Origin: Betaproteobacteria bacterium
GTDB lineage: Bacteria > Pseudomonadota > Gammaproteobacteria > Burkholderiales > Rhodocyclaceae
Length of the DNA stretch: 11,591 nucleotides
Direction of reading: 5' to 3'
NCBI GenBank assembly: GCA_028868235.1
Contig: JAGWUW010000045.1
Location: 1-11,591, forward strand
Shown: positions 1 through 7,392 of the stretch, piece by piece
Numbering within the stretch: the first letter of the stretch is position 1
Layout of the letters: each line of letters begins with the position of its first letter
The notes under the pieces: model-generated
Database searches by the model: none
Told to the model about the DNA's origin: nothing
The model's input: only the letters and a program-made list of their open reading frames with translations
Program-made: the position numbers and the translations under genes

Positions 1-3
1 TGT

Positions 4-79
<76 letters not shown>

Positions 80-90
80 AACGCCTAGTG

Positions 91-119
91 ATTCTAACGC
101 ACTCCATTTCGCTTCTCAA
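91..119 (-). promoter_or_regulatory. sigma70 promoter of tRNA-Ala
   Basis: On the minus strand a -35 box TTGAGA (119-114) and a -10 box TAGAAT (96-91) are separated by exactly 17 bp. The -10 matches TATAAT at 5 of 6 positions and the -35 matches TTGACA at 4 of 6. The predicted start near position 84 gives a precursor with only about five extra bases before the mature 5' end at 79, as expected for a tRNA gene. It is inferred from sequence alone but the spacing and position fit well. Confidence 0.7.
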
Positions 120-196
120 AGTAATGCGTAGCACCGGAACCAAGTTGGCGAACCGGGCATCTGATTTTCGAGGGGACAATGACCGGAGCGATCACC

Positions 197-535
197 ATGG
201 AGACAAGTTGTAATCTGGCCGATCGGCAATGCCAATCCTGCGAAGGCGGTGTTACGCCGCTGGATGCGGTGGCTACCATGGAAATGCTGTGCGCCTTGCC
301 GGGCTGGACCCTCAACGATCAACGCTTGGAAAAAACATTCGGTTTTCGTAACCATTACGAAGCAATGGCTTTCGTAAACGCCATCGCCTGGATTTCACAT
401 CACGAGAACCATCATCCGGAACTGACGGTGGGCTACAAGGATGTTCGCATCTGCTACTGGACGCACGCCATCGGCGGCCTATCGGAAAACGACTTTATCT
501 GCGCGGCCAAGGTTGAGAAACTGCTCGACCTTTGA
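197..535 (+). CDS. Pterin-4a-carbinolamine dehydratase (PCD/DCoH family)
   Basis: This cytosolic enzyme dehydrates 4a-hydroxytetrahydropterin, the product of aromatic amino-acid hydroxylases, so that the pterin cofactor can be recycled. Counting from the start used here (112 residues), the signature ENHHPEL is at residues 70-76 with the catalytic histidines 72 and 73. The third conserved histidine is at 90 in WTHAIGGL, followed by the family's ENDF motif at 97-100. The N-terminal CxxCEGG (12-18) is common in betaproteobacterial members. An upstream in-frame ATG at 179 gives 118 residues. I prefer 197 because a GGAG (185-188) sits 8 bp before it, whereas 179 has only AGGGG three bases away. 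The gene is divergent from tRNA-Ala and convergent with tsaC, whose stop is 10 bp beyond its own. No phenylalanine hydroxylase gene (phhA) is in the window, so the partner enzyme is unknown and the symbol phhB is not assigned. Confidence 0.93.
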   Translation: METSCNLADRQCQSCEGGVTPLDAVATMEMLCALPGWTLNDQRLEKTFGFRNHYEAMAFVNAIAWISHHENHHPELTVGYKDVRICYWTHAIGGLSENDFICAAKVEKLLDL

Positions 536-545
536 ACGCCGCGCA

Positions 546-1541
546 TCAACCTTGACCAGCCCCGGCCACCGCCCGACGCAGGCGGTCGGCAACCGCCGCC
601 CAGCCGGCACCCGACGGAAGTGCTTCGACGACGATCAGATCGACGCCGGCATGATCCATGTCGCGCAAGGCCGCATACAAGTCGTGGGCATAGCCTACCG
701 GGTCGGCCGGCATCAGGCGCCAGGCGTGAGGCATACCGGCCTGTGGTGGCTGATTGGCGCTGATCACGGCACATTTGCCGCCGCGATGGCGCTGGGCGTT
801 GATGAAATCAAGCAGGCGCTCGCCAGCCACCATACGAAGCGGCGTAGTCGGCGCATAGTGCGCTTCCAGCGACCCGGAAACGCGGGGCGCCCCTTGGCTG
901 TTCTCAATTTCGGGCAGACGGCCGAGCACTGCTTCAAGGTGCAACGGGGAAATATGGCCGGGGCGCAACACAACCGGCTCGCCACGCGAGCAATCGATGA
1001 TGGTCGATTCGATACCGACCTGGCATGGCCCACCGTCAAGAATCATCGGCACGCGCTCGCCCAACTCTTCGGCGACGTGGGCCGCCGTCGTCGGGCTGAT
1101 CCGCCCGAAGCGGTTGGCCGAAGGGGCGGCAATGCCGGCATGCTCTCCCTTCGCGCGAGCGAAACGGCGTAACAGCTCAAGGGCAACTGAATGGCCGGGC
1201 ACGCGCAGACCGACAGTATCCTGCCCGCCAGTCACGGCGTCAGGTACCCAGGCCTGCTTCTTCAGGATCAAGGTCAGCGGGCCGGGCCAGAAGGTTTCCA
1301 TCAGTTCCCAAGCGATGGCCGGCACCTGCTCGGCCCAATGATCGACAGCGTCGTGGCCGGCCAGATGGACGATCAAGGGGTGATCTGCCGGCCGCCCCTT
1401 GGCGGCGAAGATCTTGGCCACCGCCTCAGGATTGGCGGCATCCGCTCCCAGGCCGTAGACCGTCTCTGTCGGGATGGCGACCAGTTCACCGGCGACCAGC
1501 AGGTCGACGGCTCGCTGGTAATCCGCGTCGGAAGGTGTCAT
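546..1541 (-). CDS. tsaC: L-threonylcarbamoyladenylate synthase (TsaC/Sua5 family)
   Basis: The protein makes threonylcarbamoyl-AMP from threonine, bicarbonate and ATP, the first step of the universal t6A37 modification of ANN-decoding tRNAs. At 331 residues it is the long Sua5 type. A YrdC-like catalytic domain covers about residues 1-200, with PTETVYGLG at 24-32, KGRP at 48-51, FWPGPLT at 84-90, APSAN at 139-143 and an IEST motif at 177-180. A linker leads to the C-terminal Sua5 domain, which begins near HYAPTTPL at 228-235. It is the last gene of the folD-purE-purK-tsaC operon. Its ATG (1541-1539) shares one base with the purK stop (TGATG arrangement), so translation is probably coupled. 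No terminator is evident between its stop and the convergent dehydratase gene. Confidence 0.95.
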   Translation of the reverse strand: MTPSDADYQRAVDLLVAGELVAIPTETVYGLGADAANPEAVAKIFAAKGRPADHPLIVHLAGHDAVDHWAEQVPAIAWELMETFWPGPLTLILKKQAWVPDAVTGGQDTVGLRVPGHSVALELLRRFARAKGEHAGIAAPSANRFGRISPTTAAHVAEELGERVPMILDGGPCQVGIESTIIDCSRGEPVVLRPGHISPLHLEAVLGRLPEIENSQGAPRVSGSLEAHYAPTTPLRMVAGERLLDFINAQRHRGGKCAVISANQPPQAGMPHAWRLMPADPVGYAHDLYAALRDMDHAGVDLIVVEALPSGAGWAAVADRLRRAVAGAGQG

Positions 1542-2689
1542 CAGTCTTTGATGCCGATGGCGGCACGAGCAGCCAGTGCAGTCTTCTGCACCTGTTCGGC
1601 ATTGTCACCGATTACCGTGAAATGGCCCATTTTGCGTCCAGAGCGAGCGTGGTGCTTGCCGTAGAGGTGCAGCTTCAGGTTCGGGATGGCGTACAGTTTT
1701 GGCCAGTCCGGCTCACGGTAGGTATCCCCGTCATACCAGAGATCGCCCAGCAGATTGACCATTACCGACGCCGAGTGGGCGCGCGCTTCGCCCAGAGGCA
1801 AGCCGCACAAGGCACGCACCTGCTGCTCGAACTGGTTGGTGACGCAGGCGTCAATGGTGTAGTGGCCGCTATTGTGCGGGCGTGGCGCCATTTCATTGAC
1901 GATGAGCTGACCGCGGCTGACGAAGAATTCAACCCCCATAGTGCCAATGTAGCCGAGTTTTTCGGCGATGCGGGCGGCAACATCCTCAGCATCGCTCTTG
2001 ATGCAGCCGTTGGTGCGCGCCGGCACGATGGAGACATCGAGAATGCCCTTGGTGTGCTGGTTCTCGCCGGTCGGGAAGCAGGCGACCTTGCCATTTTCAT
2101 CACGCGCCAGGACGACCGAGACTTCGTAGTCGAGCGTCAGACGCTGTTCGAGTACGCAATGCTCGCCCTTGAAATGGCCGAAAGCGATCAGCGCTTCCTC
2201 ACGGTTGTTCACCGTCGCCTGCCCCTTGCCGTCATAGCCAAAGCGGGCGACCTTCAGGATGGCGGGGAACAGGGCGGCATCTGCGTTGCGGATGTCATCT
2301 TCGCTATTGACTGCGACGAAGGGACCATGCGGGAAGCCGTTGTCCCGCAGGAAGGACTTCTCGGCGATGCGGTTCTGACAGACAGCAACAGCCGCCGCGT
2401 GCGGGCGCACCGGCACGAACTTGGCGAGGTAGTCCAGCGTATCGGCCGGCACGTTTTCGAATTCAGTGGTGATCGCCGCGCACCCCACCGCGAACTCGTC
2501 GAGGGCGGCGTAGTCGTTGTAATCGACGCAGAAATGGCGTTCGGCGATCTGGCCGGCCGGACTGTTCTGGTCCGGGTCAAGCACCCAGACCTTGTAACCC
2601 ATTTCATGGGCGGCGGAAACGAAGAAGCGGCCAAGCTGGCCGCCACCGAGCATGCCCAGCGTGGCGGGCGGCAGGATCATGGCGCTCAT
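1541..2689 (-). CDS. purK: 5-(carboxyamino)imidazole ribonucleotide synthase (ATP-grasp)
   Basis: PurK carboxylates aminoimidazole ribonucleotide with ATP and bicarbonate to give N5-CAIR in de novo purine synthesis, and PurE then rearranges the product. The 382-residue protein opens with the family glycine-rich segment [12 protein letters not shown] (about 11-22). It contains [13 protein letters not shown], the ATP-grasp segment [12 protein letters not shown], the metal/ATP site [18 protein letters not shown], and the C-terminal LHLYGK and GRKMGHFT motifs. The start at 2689 overlaps the purE stop in an ATGA. A second in-frame ATG at 2680 (starting MILPPATLG) matches the usual betaproteobacterial N-terminus equally well. 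Neither has a strong Shine-Dalgarno sequence, and coupling to purE is likely. Length and motifs are complete. Confidence 0.96.
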   Translation of the reverse strand: MSAMILPPATLGMLGGGQLGRFFVSAAHEMGYKVWVLDPDQNSPAGQIAERHFCVDYNDYAALDEFAVGCAAITTEFENVPADTLDYLAKFVPVRPHAAAVAVCQNRIAEKSFLRDNGFPHGPFVAVNSEDDIRNADAALFPAILKVARFGYDGKGQATVNNREEALIAFGHFKGEHCVLEQRLTLDYEVSVVLARDENGKVACFPTGENQHTKGILDVSIVPARTNGCIKSDAEDVAARIAEKLGYIGTMGVEFFVSRGQLIVNEMAPRPHNSGHYTIDACVTNQFEQQVRALCGLPLGEARAHSASVMVNLLGDLWYDGDTYREPDWPKLYAIPNLKLHLYGKHHARSGRKMGHFTVIGDNAEQVQKTALAARAAIGIKD

Positions 2690-3186
2690 ACTTCAGGCAA
2701 CTTCATGGCCAGCACTTTTTCGGTCTGCGCCAAGCGGAAGGCCTGTAGCTTTTCGTTCAGTGCGGGGTTCTCGTTGGCCAGCATGGCGACAGCGAACAGT
2801 GCTGCGTTGGCAGCGCCGGCCTCGCCGATGGCGAAAGTGGCGACCGGGATGCCCTTCGGCATCTGCACGATGGAGTGCAGCGAATCGACACCAGACAGCG
2901 CCTTGGACTGGACAGGAACACCGAGAACCGGCACGGTCGTCTTGGCGGCCAGCATACCCGGCAGGTGAGCGGCGCCGCCAGCCCCCGCGATGATGGCCTT
3001 GAGGCCGCGTTCGCCGGCCATGGCAGCATAGTCGAACAGCAGATCGGGCGTGCGGTGGGCGGAGACGACACGAGCCTCGAAGGAGACCCCAAATTCCTTG
3101 AGGATGACGGCGGCGGCCTGCATGGTCGGCCAGTCGGAATCGGAGCCCATGACGACACCGACGAGGGGTTGGTGTACGGCGTTCAT
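2686..3186 (-). CDS. purE: 5-(carboxyamino)imidazole ribonucleotide mutase (class I PurE)
   Basis: PurE converts N5-CAIR to 4-carboxyaminoimidazole ribonucleotide, the step after PurK. The 166-residue size is typical of the bacterial class I enzyme, which works as an octamer. GSDSDWPTM (14-22) is the substrate phosphate/ribose site, and SAHRTPD (42-48) contains the catalytic histidine 44. [12 protein letters not shown] and [22 protein letters not shown] are the remaining family blocks. The presence of purK next door confirms the two-step route rather than the class II AIR carboxylase. Its ATG at 3186 overlaps the folD stop (ATGA) and its own stop overlaps the purK start (ATGA). Confidence 0.97.
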   Translation of the reverse strand: MNAVHQPLVGVVMGSDSDWPTMQAAAVILKEFGVSFEARVVSAHRTPDLLFDYAAMAGERGLKAIIAGAGGAAHLPGMLAAKTTVPVLGVPVQSKALSGVDSLHSIVQMPKGIPVATFAIGEAGAANAALFAVAMLANENPALNEKLQAFRLAQTEKVLAMKLPEV

Positions 3187-4043
3187 TTACGAATCCCCGC
3201 CTTTCGTTCAGCGGCCTCGATGGTGTTCGCCAGCAGCATCGTGATGGTCATCGGACCGACCCCACCCGGCACAGGGGTAATCTGTCCGGCGACATTCAGG
3301 CAGTCTTCATAATCGACATCGCCGCACAGCTTGCCATCCGGCAATCGGTTGATGCCGACGTCGATGACCACGGCGCCCGGTTTGATCATGTCGCCCTTCA
3401 CAAACTTGGGCTTGCCGACGGCAGCGACAACGATGTCGGCGCGTCTGGTGTGGAAATTCAAGTCGCGGGTCTTCGAGTGGCAAACGGTAACGGTGGCACC
3501 AGCGTTGATCAACAACATCGCCATTGGCTTACCGACAATATTGGAGCGACCGATAATCACGGCTTCCTGGCCGGTCAGATCGACGTTGCCCTTTTCGAAC
3601 ATCTTCATCACACCGTACGGGGTGCATGGGATGAAGCGCGGAGCGCCTTGCGAGAGTGCACCGACGTTCTCGGCGTGAAAACCGTCGACATCCTTATCGG
3701 CAGAGATGGCTTCGAGCACCTTCTCCTCATCAAAATGTTTCGGCAGCGGCAACTGAACCAAGATACCGTGGATGGACGGGTCGGCATTCAGTTCAGCGAT
3801 CTTGTCGAGTACGACCTGCTGGTCGACATCGCGGTCGTAAACAATCTTCTCGGAATGCATGCCGATAGCCAAGCAGCCATTGACCTTGTTCTTCACGTAG
3901 ACCTGAGAGGCCGGGTCTTCACCCACCAGAATGACCACCAGTCCCGGCTTGTGGCCCTTGGCTGTCAGGGCTTCCACGCGAGCCCTGAAGCTCTGACGCA
4001 GCTCTTCTGCTAGCGCCTTGCCATCGATAATTTGTGCCGTCAT
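3183..4043 (-). CDS. folD: Bifunctional methylenetetrahydrofolate dehydrogenase/methenyltetrahydrofolate cyclohydrolase
   Basis: FolD interconverts 5,10-methylene-THF and 10-formyl-THF using NADP(+). It thereby supplies the formyl donor for the two formyltransferase steps of purine synthesis, which fits its place upstream of purE and purK. With the start used here it has 286 residues. Visible features are IIDGKAL (5-11), the conserved Tyr49 and catalytic Lys53 in [23 protein letters not shown], the Rossmann-type segment [16 protein letters not shown], and the C-terminal signature [11 protein letters not shown] chose ATG 4043 because MTAQIIDGK aligns with the E. coli start MAAKIIDGK. ATG 4055 would add four residues (MDAT) and sits directly against the T-tract of a terminator hairpin. 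Only a weak GGA at 4052-4050 precedes 4043. Confidence 0.95.
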   Translation of the reverse strand: MTAQIIDGKALAEELRQSFRARVEALTAKGHKPGLVVILVGEDPASQVYVKNKVNGCLAIGMHSEKIVYDRDVDQQVVLDKIAELNADPSIHGILVQLPLPKHFDEEKVLEAISADKDVDGFHAENVGALSQGAPRFIPCTPYGVMKMFEKGNVDLTGQEAVIIGRSNIVGKPMAMLLINAGATVTVCHSKTRDLNFHTRRADIVVAAVGKPKFVKGDMIKPGAVVIDVGINRLPDGKLCGDVDYEDCLNVAGQITPVPGGVGPMTITMLLANTIEAAERKAGIRK

Positions 4044-4057
4044 CGTCGCATCCATCT

Positions 4058-4093
4058 AAAAAGAAAAGGGGAAAGGCGCCTGCCTTTCCCTTT
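4058..4093 (-). terminator. Intrinsic terminator of iorAB, inside the folD leader
   Basis: A perfect 9-bp stem (4069-4077 pairing with 4082-4090) with a four-base loop extends to 12 bp if one G-T pair and two A-T pairs are counted (4066-4077/4082-4093). Read on the minus strand, the stem is followed by TTTTCTTTTT (4067-4058), the T-tract of a Rho-independent terminator. It begins 25 bp after the iorB stop, so it would end the iorAB transcript. On the plus strand only TTTGATTT follows, and no plus gene ends here. Its T-tract ends 15 bases before the chosen folD start codon, leaving no space for a folD promoter between the two. Confidence 0.85.
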
Positions 4094-4105
4094 GATTTGG
4101 TGCGA

Positions 4106-4114
4106 ATTTTACCA
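4106..4114 (-). promoter_or_regulatory. Possible extended -10 promoter for folD-purEK-tsaC
   Basis: In the gap between iorB and the terminator hairpin the minus strand reads TGGTAAAAT (4114-4106). This fits the extended -10 form TGnTATAAT with one mismatch in the hexamer. No convincing -35 box lies 16-18 bp upstream. A start near 4099 would place the hairpin at the extreme 5' end of the mRNA and give a leader of about 56 nt. This is a weak, sequence-only proposal. The operon could instead depend on read-through from iorAB or on a promoter inside iorB. Confidence 0.3.
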
Positions 4115-4117
4115 GAA

Positions 4118-4729
4118 TCAGGCGGTCGATGCTTCTACCATGCCGACTGCGGCGCGACCAGCAGCAAAGGCCAGCCGGTTCAGATCGACCATCTTTTCAC
4201 CTTTTTTCTGGAAACGCTGCAGCACGCAGGCCAGCAGGTCATCGGCGGAGAATGGCAGGTGATCGGCGATGGCGCCAAGCATCACCGTGTTGCCGAGGCG
4301 AATATCACCCAATCCCTGTGCGATGGTGGTCGCATCGAAGGCAACTACCTTGGTACCAGCTGCCTTCATGTCGGCGACCGGATTGGTCGGATAGTCGAAC
4401 AAGCCCAGCTCGACGACCGGTGGTACGAAGCGTGAATCATTGACCAGCGCGATAGCCCCCGGCCGCAGCATATGCTGCCAGCGCAGCCCTTCCGCCGCTT
4501 CGAAGGCGAGCAGAACGTCGGCCGTACCCGGCGCGATCTGTGGCGACAGCACCCTGGAACCAAAACGCAGGTGCGATGACACTACGCCGCCACGCTGTGC
4601 CATGCCCGCCACTTCAGTTTTTTTGGCATCATGCCCCAGCGCAATGGCTGCCTCAGCAAGGATTTCGGTCGCTGTCATGACCCCCTGCCCCCCGATGCCG
4701 ACGACGAGAATATTGGTGACTTGGCTCAT
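4118..4729 (-). CDS. iorB: Indolepyruvate:ferredoxin oxidoreductase, beta (gamma-domain) subunit
   Basis: This is the small subunit of the enzyme that oxidatively decarboxylates aryl 2-oxoacids (indolepyruvate, phenylpyruvate, hydroxyphenylpyruvate) to aryl-acyl-CoA while reducing ferredoxin. The 203-residue protein is a single pyruvate:ferredoxin oxidoreductase gamma-type domain. It starts MSQVTNILVVGIGGQGVMTATEIL and carries the family block KKTEVAGMAQRGGVVSSHLRFG. The reading frame is open upstream to 4834, but ATG 4729 is chosen because the GIGGQG motif then sits at the N-terminus as usual and because it overlaps the iorA stop in an ATGA. It is followed by a strong intrinsic terminator. 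The aryl substrate preference is inferred from the family and is not readable from the sequence. Confidence 0.94.
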   Translation of the reverse strand: MSQVTNILVVGIGGQGVMTATEILAEAAIALGHDAKKTEVAGMAQRGGVVSSHLRFGSRVLSPQIAPGTADVLLAFEAAEGLRWQHMLRPGAIALVNDSRFVPPVVELGLFDYPTNPVADMKAAGTKVVAFDATTIAQGLGDIRLGNTVMLGAIADHLPFSADDLLACVLQRFQKKGEKMVDLNRLAFAAGRAAVGMVEASTA

Positions 4730-6606
4730 GCCGAACACCCTCCCTTCGTCACCAGTTTGATCGGCGACACCGGCGCGTAATGCTGAATGGCATCTGGTGC
4801 GCAAGGCTGCACACACAGGCCGCAGCCGGTGCACACCGACGATTCGATACGCACGAAGGCGAGATCGACCTCGCGTCCAGAAGCCTTCACTTCCTTGCCG
4901 CGCCGCGTGACGTGGATGGCCGGGCAGCCGACATCCAGGCAGTTACCGCAGCCAGTACACTTATCCTCATGTACCTCGTAGGGCTTGAGCTTGTGGTAAT
5001 CCTTGATCAGAACACAAGGCTGGTCGGTGATGATGACCGATACCTCGGGTACCTTCACCTCGTCGCGAATGGTCTTGAACAGCACCGGCAGCTCGTAGGG
5101 ATTGACGACGTGGATGCGCTCTTTCTTGACGCCCAGCGCCTCGACCAGTTTGGCGAAGTCGATACGCGGCGCTTCTTCGCCGTGGATGTCGCGACCGTTG
5201 CCCGGGTTGTCCTGGCCGCCAGTCATGCCGACTGCGCGGTTGTCGAGCAACATGACCGTGACATTAGCCTTGTTGTAGACCATGTCAAGCAGGCCCTGCA
5301 TGCCCATGTGCAGGAAGGTCGAATCGCCGATGACGGCGACGATGCGCTTATCTTTGTCGGACTCGCCGCGCCCCTTGTCCATCCCCAACGCAACGCCCAT
5401 CGAGGCGCCCATCGACACGCAGGTATCCATCGCCTGCCATGGATGCCCGGCGCCCAGCGTGTAGCAGCCGATGTCGCCGGAGATGTTGAGGTTGCGCACC
5501 TGCGACAACGTGTAATAGACGCCAAGGTGCGGACAGGCCACGCACATGGTTGGCGGACGAGGGAAGACCTGGGCTGGCTTGATACGCAGCGGTACCTCGC
5601 CGACCGGTTCGCCGAGCAGGCCGGCAATGGCTGGCTTGATGACCGGCGGCGCCAGTTCGCCCTGCAGCGGCAGGATTTCCTTACCGATGACCTTGAGCCC
5701 CTGTGCCTTCAGCTCGGATTCGACGAGCGGCTCGACTTCCTCGACAACGACGACTTGATCAGCCATGGCCGCCAACTCGCGACATTTCTCGAACGGCACC
5801 GGCCAGGAAAAACCAAGCTTGAGCACCGGCGCATCCGGAAAGGATTCGCGAACATGCATATAAGCCGGACCGGAGGTGATGAAGGCAACACGCTTGTCGC
5901 TCCCTGGCTCGATGACGTTCCATGCCGACTGCTCGGCCTCGGCGCGCAGCGTGTTGTCGCGTTGGAACATCAGCGGGATGCGCTTGCCGGCATTGCCCGG
6001 CACCATCACGAAGCGCGACGGGTCCTTCTTGAAGCCGGCACCAACACGCTCCTGACGCGCACCGACAGTCACTAACGCCTTGACGTGATTAATGCGGGTG
6101 GTCATGCGCAGGATGACCGGCACCTGGTGCTTTTCCGACAGTTCGTAAGCCGCCAGCGTCATGGCGTAGGCCTCCTGCGAATCGGCCGGCTCAAACACCG
6201 GCACGTGGGCGAAGCGGCCCCAGTAGCGGGAATCCTGCTCATTCTGTGACGAAGATAGGCCGACGTCATCGGCGATGGCAATCACCAGCCCGCCGATCAC
6301 ACCGGTCAAGGTCAGGGTCATCAGCGCATCGGACGCGACGTTCATGCCGACGTGTTTCATACAACAGAAGGCACGGGAGCCGGCGTAGGCGGCACCGATG
6401 GCAACTTCCAGTGAGACCTTCTCGTTCACCGACCACTCGGCGTAGAGATCTGGATAGGTGGAAATCACTTCCAGCATTTCGGTGGACGGCGTGCCGGGGT
6501 AGGCGGCAGCAACCTTGACGCCAGCCTCCCAAACAGCACGGGCCACCGCCTCATTACCGGACATCAGAATCCGGCTTGCTGCCGGTGCGGGCATGACTGC
6601 CGCCAT
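4726..6606 (-). CDS. iorA: Indolepyruvate:ferredoxin oxidoreductase, alpha subunit
   Basis: The large subunit (626 residues) holds the thiamine diphosphate site and the iron-sulfur clusters. An N-terminal pyrimidine-binding domain includes AAYPGTPSTEML and the WSVNEKVSLEVAIGAAYAG block. CVACPHLG begins at residue 355. The TPP signature runs from GDS (427-429) to DN (455-456). Two C-terminal [4Fe-4S] sites are complete: Cys550/553/556/561 (C-x2-C-x2-C-x4-CP) and Cys592/595/598/602. Such clusters are usually oxygen-sensitive, which suits the FNR-type control proposed upstream. The frame is open to 6708, but ATG 6606 is clearly the start: GAGGAG (6617-6612) lies 5 bp before it, and the promoter -10 box lies inside the upstream extension. 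The enzyme likely serves phenylalanine/tryptophan/tyrosine catabolism via arylacetyl-CoA. This last point is inference. Confidence 0.95.
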   Translation of the reverse strand: MAAVMPAPAASRILMSGNEAVARAVWEAGVKVAAAYPGTPSTEMLEVISTYPDLYAEWSVNEKVSLEVAIGAAYAGSRAFCCMKHVGMNVASDALMTLTLTGVIGGLVIAIADDVGLSSSQNEQDSRYWGRFAHVPVFEPADSQEAYAMTLAAYELSEKHQVPVILRMTTRINHVKALVTVGARQERVGAGFKKDPSRFVMVPGNAGKRIPLMFQRDNTLRAEAEQSAWNVIEPGSDKRVAFITSGPAYMHVRESFPDAPVLKLGFSWPVPFEKCRELAAMADQVVVVEEVEPLVESELKAQGLKVIGKEILPLQGELAPPVIKPAIAGLLGEPVGEVPLRIKPAQVFPRPPTMCVACPHLGVYYTLSQVRNLNISGDIGCYTLGAGHPWQAMDTCVSMGASMGVALGMDKGRGESDKDKRIVAVIGDSTFLHMGMQGLLDMVYNKANVTVMLLDNRAVGMTGGQDNPGNGRDIHGEEAPRIDFAKLVEALGVKKERIHVVNPYELPVLFKTIRDEVKVPEVSVIITDQPCVLIKDYHKLKPYEVHEDKCTGCGNCLDVGCPAIHVTRRGKEVKASGREVDLAFVRIESSVCTGCGLCVQPCAPDAIQHYAPVSPIKLVTKGGCSA

Positions 6607-6640
6607 AACGACTCCTCGAAAGCTCAGTGCAAAACCCATG

Positions 6641-6681
6641 ATTATAGAAAGGCGATTTTTCGACAATTTGATACAAAGCAA
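6641..6681 (-). promoter_or_regulatory. iorAB promoter with FNR/Dnr-type box at about -41
   Basis: On the minus strand a perfect TATAAT (6646-6641) has no good -35 hexamer at 16-18 bp; the nearest is TTGTCG at 14 bp. Instead TTGCT-TTGT-ATCAA (6681-6668) matches the FNR/CRP-family consensus TTGAT-N4-ATCAA at 9 of 10 informative positions. Its centre (6674.5) is 40.5-41.5 bp from the predicted start at 6634/6633, the class II activator position. The leader would be about 27 nt and contains the GAGGAG ribosome-binding site. A perfect -10 with a missing -35 replaced by an activator box is typical of an activator-dependent promoter. Which family member binds (FNR/Anr, Dnr or NnrR) cannot be told from the site. 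Confidence 0.6.
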
Positions 6682-6722
6682 GTGATCCAATCTTTTTGTT
6701 TGTGTCACGAGAGCGCAATCGG

Positions 6723-6763
6723 TTGATGGACATCAATGCCGGGGCAAACGTGGTGCGGAGAAT
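6723..6763 (+). promoter_or_regulatory. norEF promoter with perfect FNR/Dnr box at -41.5
   Basis: TTGAT-GGAC-ATCAA (6723-6736) is a perfect palindromic FNR-family site. A weak -10-like GAGAAT lies at 6758-6763. The box centre (6729.5) is 41.5 bp from a start at 6771, the canonical class II activation geometry, giving a leader of about 20 nt before the norE ATG at 6791. No -35 box is expected and none is seen. Regulation by low oxygen (FNR/Anr) or by NO (Dnr/NnrR) is inferred, as these regulators share this motif. Confidence 0.75.
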
Positions 6764-6790
6764 GTCCCGTATCGACATTTCCGTTTTGCC

Positions 6791-7390
6791 ATGACCGCCA
6801 CTACTCTCGATCATCTCGTTCCACCGGAAGACCCTACCCGGCGCATTCCCGGCAATAAGGGAATCTGGGTCGGCATTACCTGCGAGTTCGTCGAATTCGT
6901 TGTGCTATTCGCGGTTTACTTCATCGCCCGTTCGCATTTCCCAGATGCTTTCCATGACGGTGCGCAGCGCTTGAATATCGTCGCTGGCACCAGCATCACG
7001 CTGCTGATGGTCACCAGCAGCTATTGCATCGCCTGCTCGGTCAACGCCATCCGCCTCGGTCAGCAACGCAGTGCAGTGATCTGGCTGGTGGCCGGACTGG
7101 TCATCGCACTCGGCTACCCCGTGAGCAAGGTCATGGAAATCAATTGGAACCTGGCACACGGCATCAACGGCGAATCGGGTATTTTCTTCACTGTCTATTA
7201 CTACCTGACCTTCAACCATCTGGTGCATGCAACCTGGGGCATCCTCGGCATCCTGTGGGTGCTCGCCCGCCTGCTGTTCCACGGCTACAGTGCCGAGGAC
7301 TATGCCGGGCTCGAAGCCTTGGCCAGCTACTGGCACGCTACCGACATCATCTGGTTGGTGATTTTTCCCTTCTTCTACGTTCTCGCCTGA
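6791..7390 (+). CDS. norE: Cytochrome c oxidase subunit III-like protein, NorE type
   Basis: This is an inner-membrane protein of the heme-copper oxidase subunit III family, of the short kind found with nitric oxide reductases. It has 199 residues with five predicted membrane spans at about 24-46, 60-86, 94-117, 132-162 and 179-198. PGNKGIWVGI (20-29) and the C-terminal SYWHATDIIWLVIF (179-192) match the conserved subunit III segments at the start of helix one and in the last helix (YWHFVDxxWL in typical members). NorE is an accessory protein for NO reductase activity or assembly in denitrifiers, and its exact biochemical role is unsettled. The adjacent norF and the FNR-type promoter favour NorE over a subunit of an aerobic oxidase. 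No good Shine-Dalgarno sequence precedes ATG 6791, and no better in-frame start is seen. The catalytic norCB genes are not in the window. Confidence 0.82.
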   Translation: MTATTLDHLVPPEDPTRRIPGNKGIWVGITCEFVEFVVLFAVYFIARSHFPDAFHDGAQRLNIVAGTSITLLMVTSSYCIACSVNAIRLGQQRSAVIWLVAGLVIALGYPVSKVMEINWNLAHGINGESGIFFTVYYYLTFNHLVHATWGILGILWVLARLLFHGYSAEDYAGLEALASYWHATDIIWLVIFPFFYVLA

Positions 7391-7392
7391 AC

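Noticed and set aside
1535..2968. A 477-codon open frame on the plus strand opposite purK and purE
   Set aside because: It is antisense to two clearly functional genes. Its translation shows no family motif and follows from the GC-rich third positions of purK/purE on the other strand.
4730..4834. N-terminal extension of iorB to the ATG at 4834
   Set aside because: It overlaps the end of iorA out of frame. The family N-terminus and the ATGA junction both place the start at 4729.
4780..6075. A 431-codon plus-strand open frame opposite iorA
   Set aside because: It is antisense to the TPP and ferredoxin domains of iorA, with no recognisable motif and no plausible promoter or ribosome-binding site.
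6607..6708. N-terminal extension of iorA to the ATG at 6708
   Set aside because: GAGGAG is placed 5 bp before ATG 6606, and the extension contains the predicted TATAAT and FNR box, so it is the promoter and not coding.
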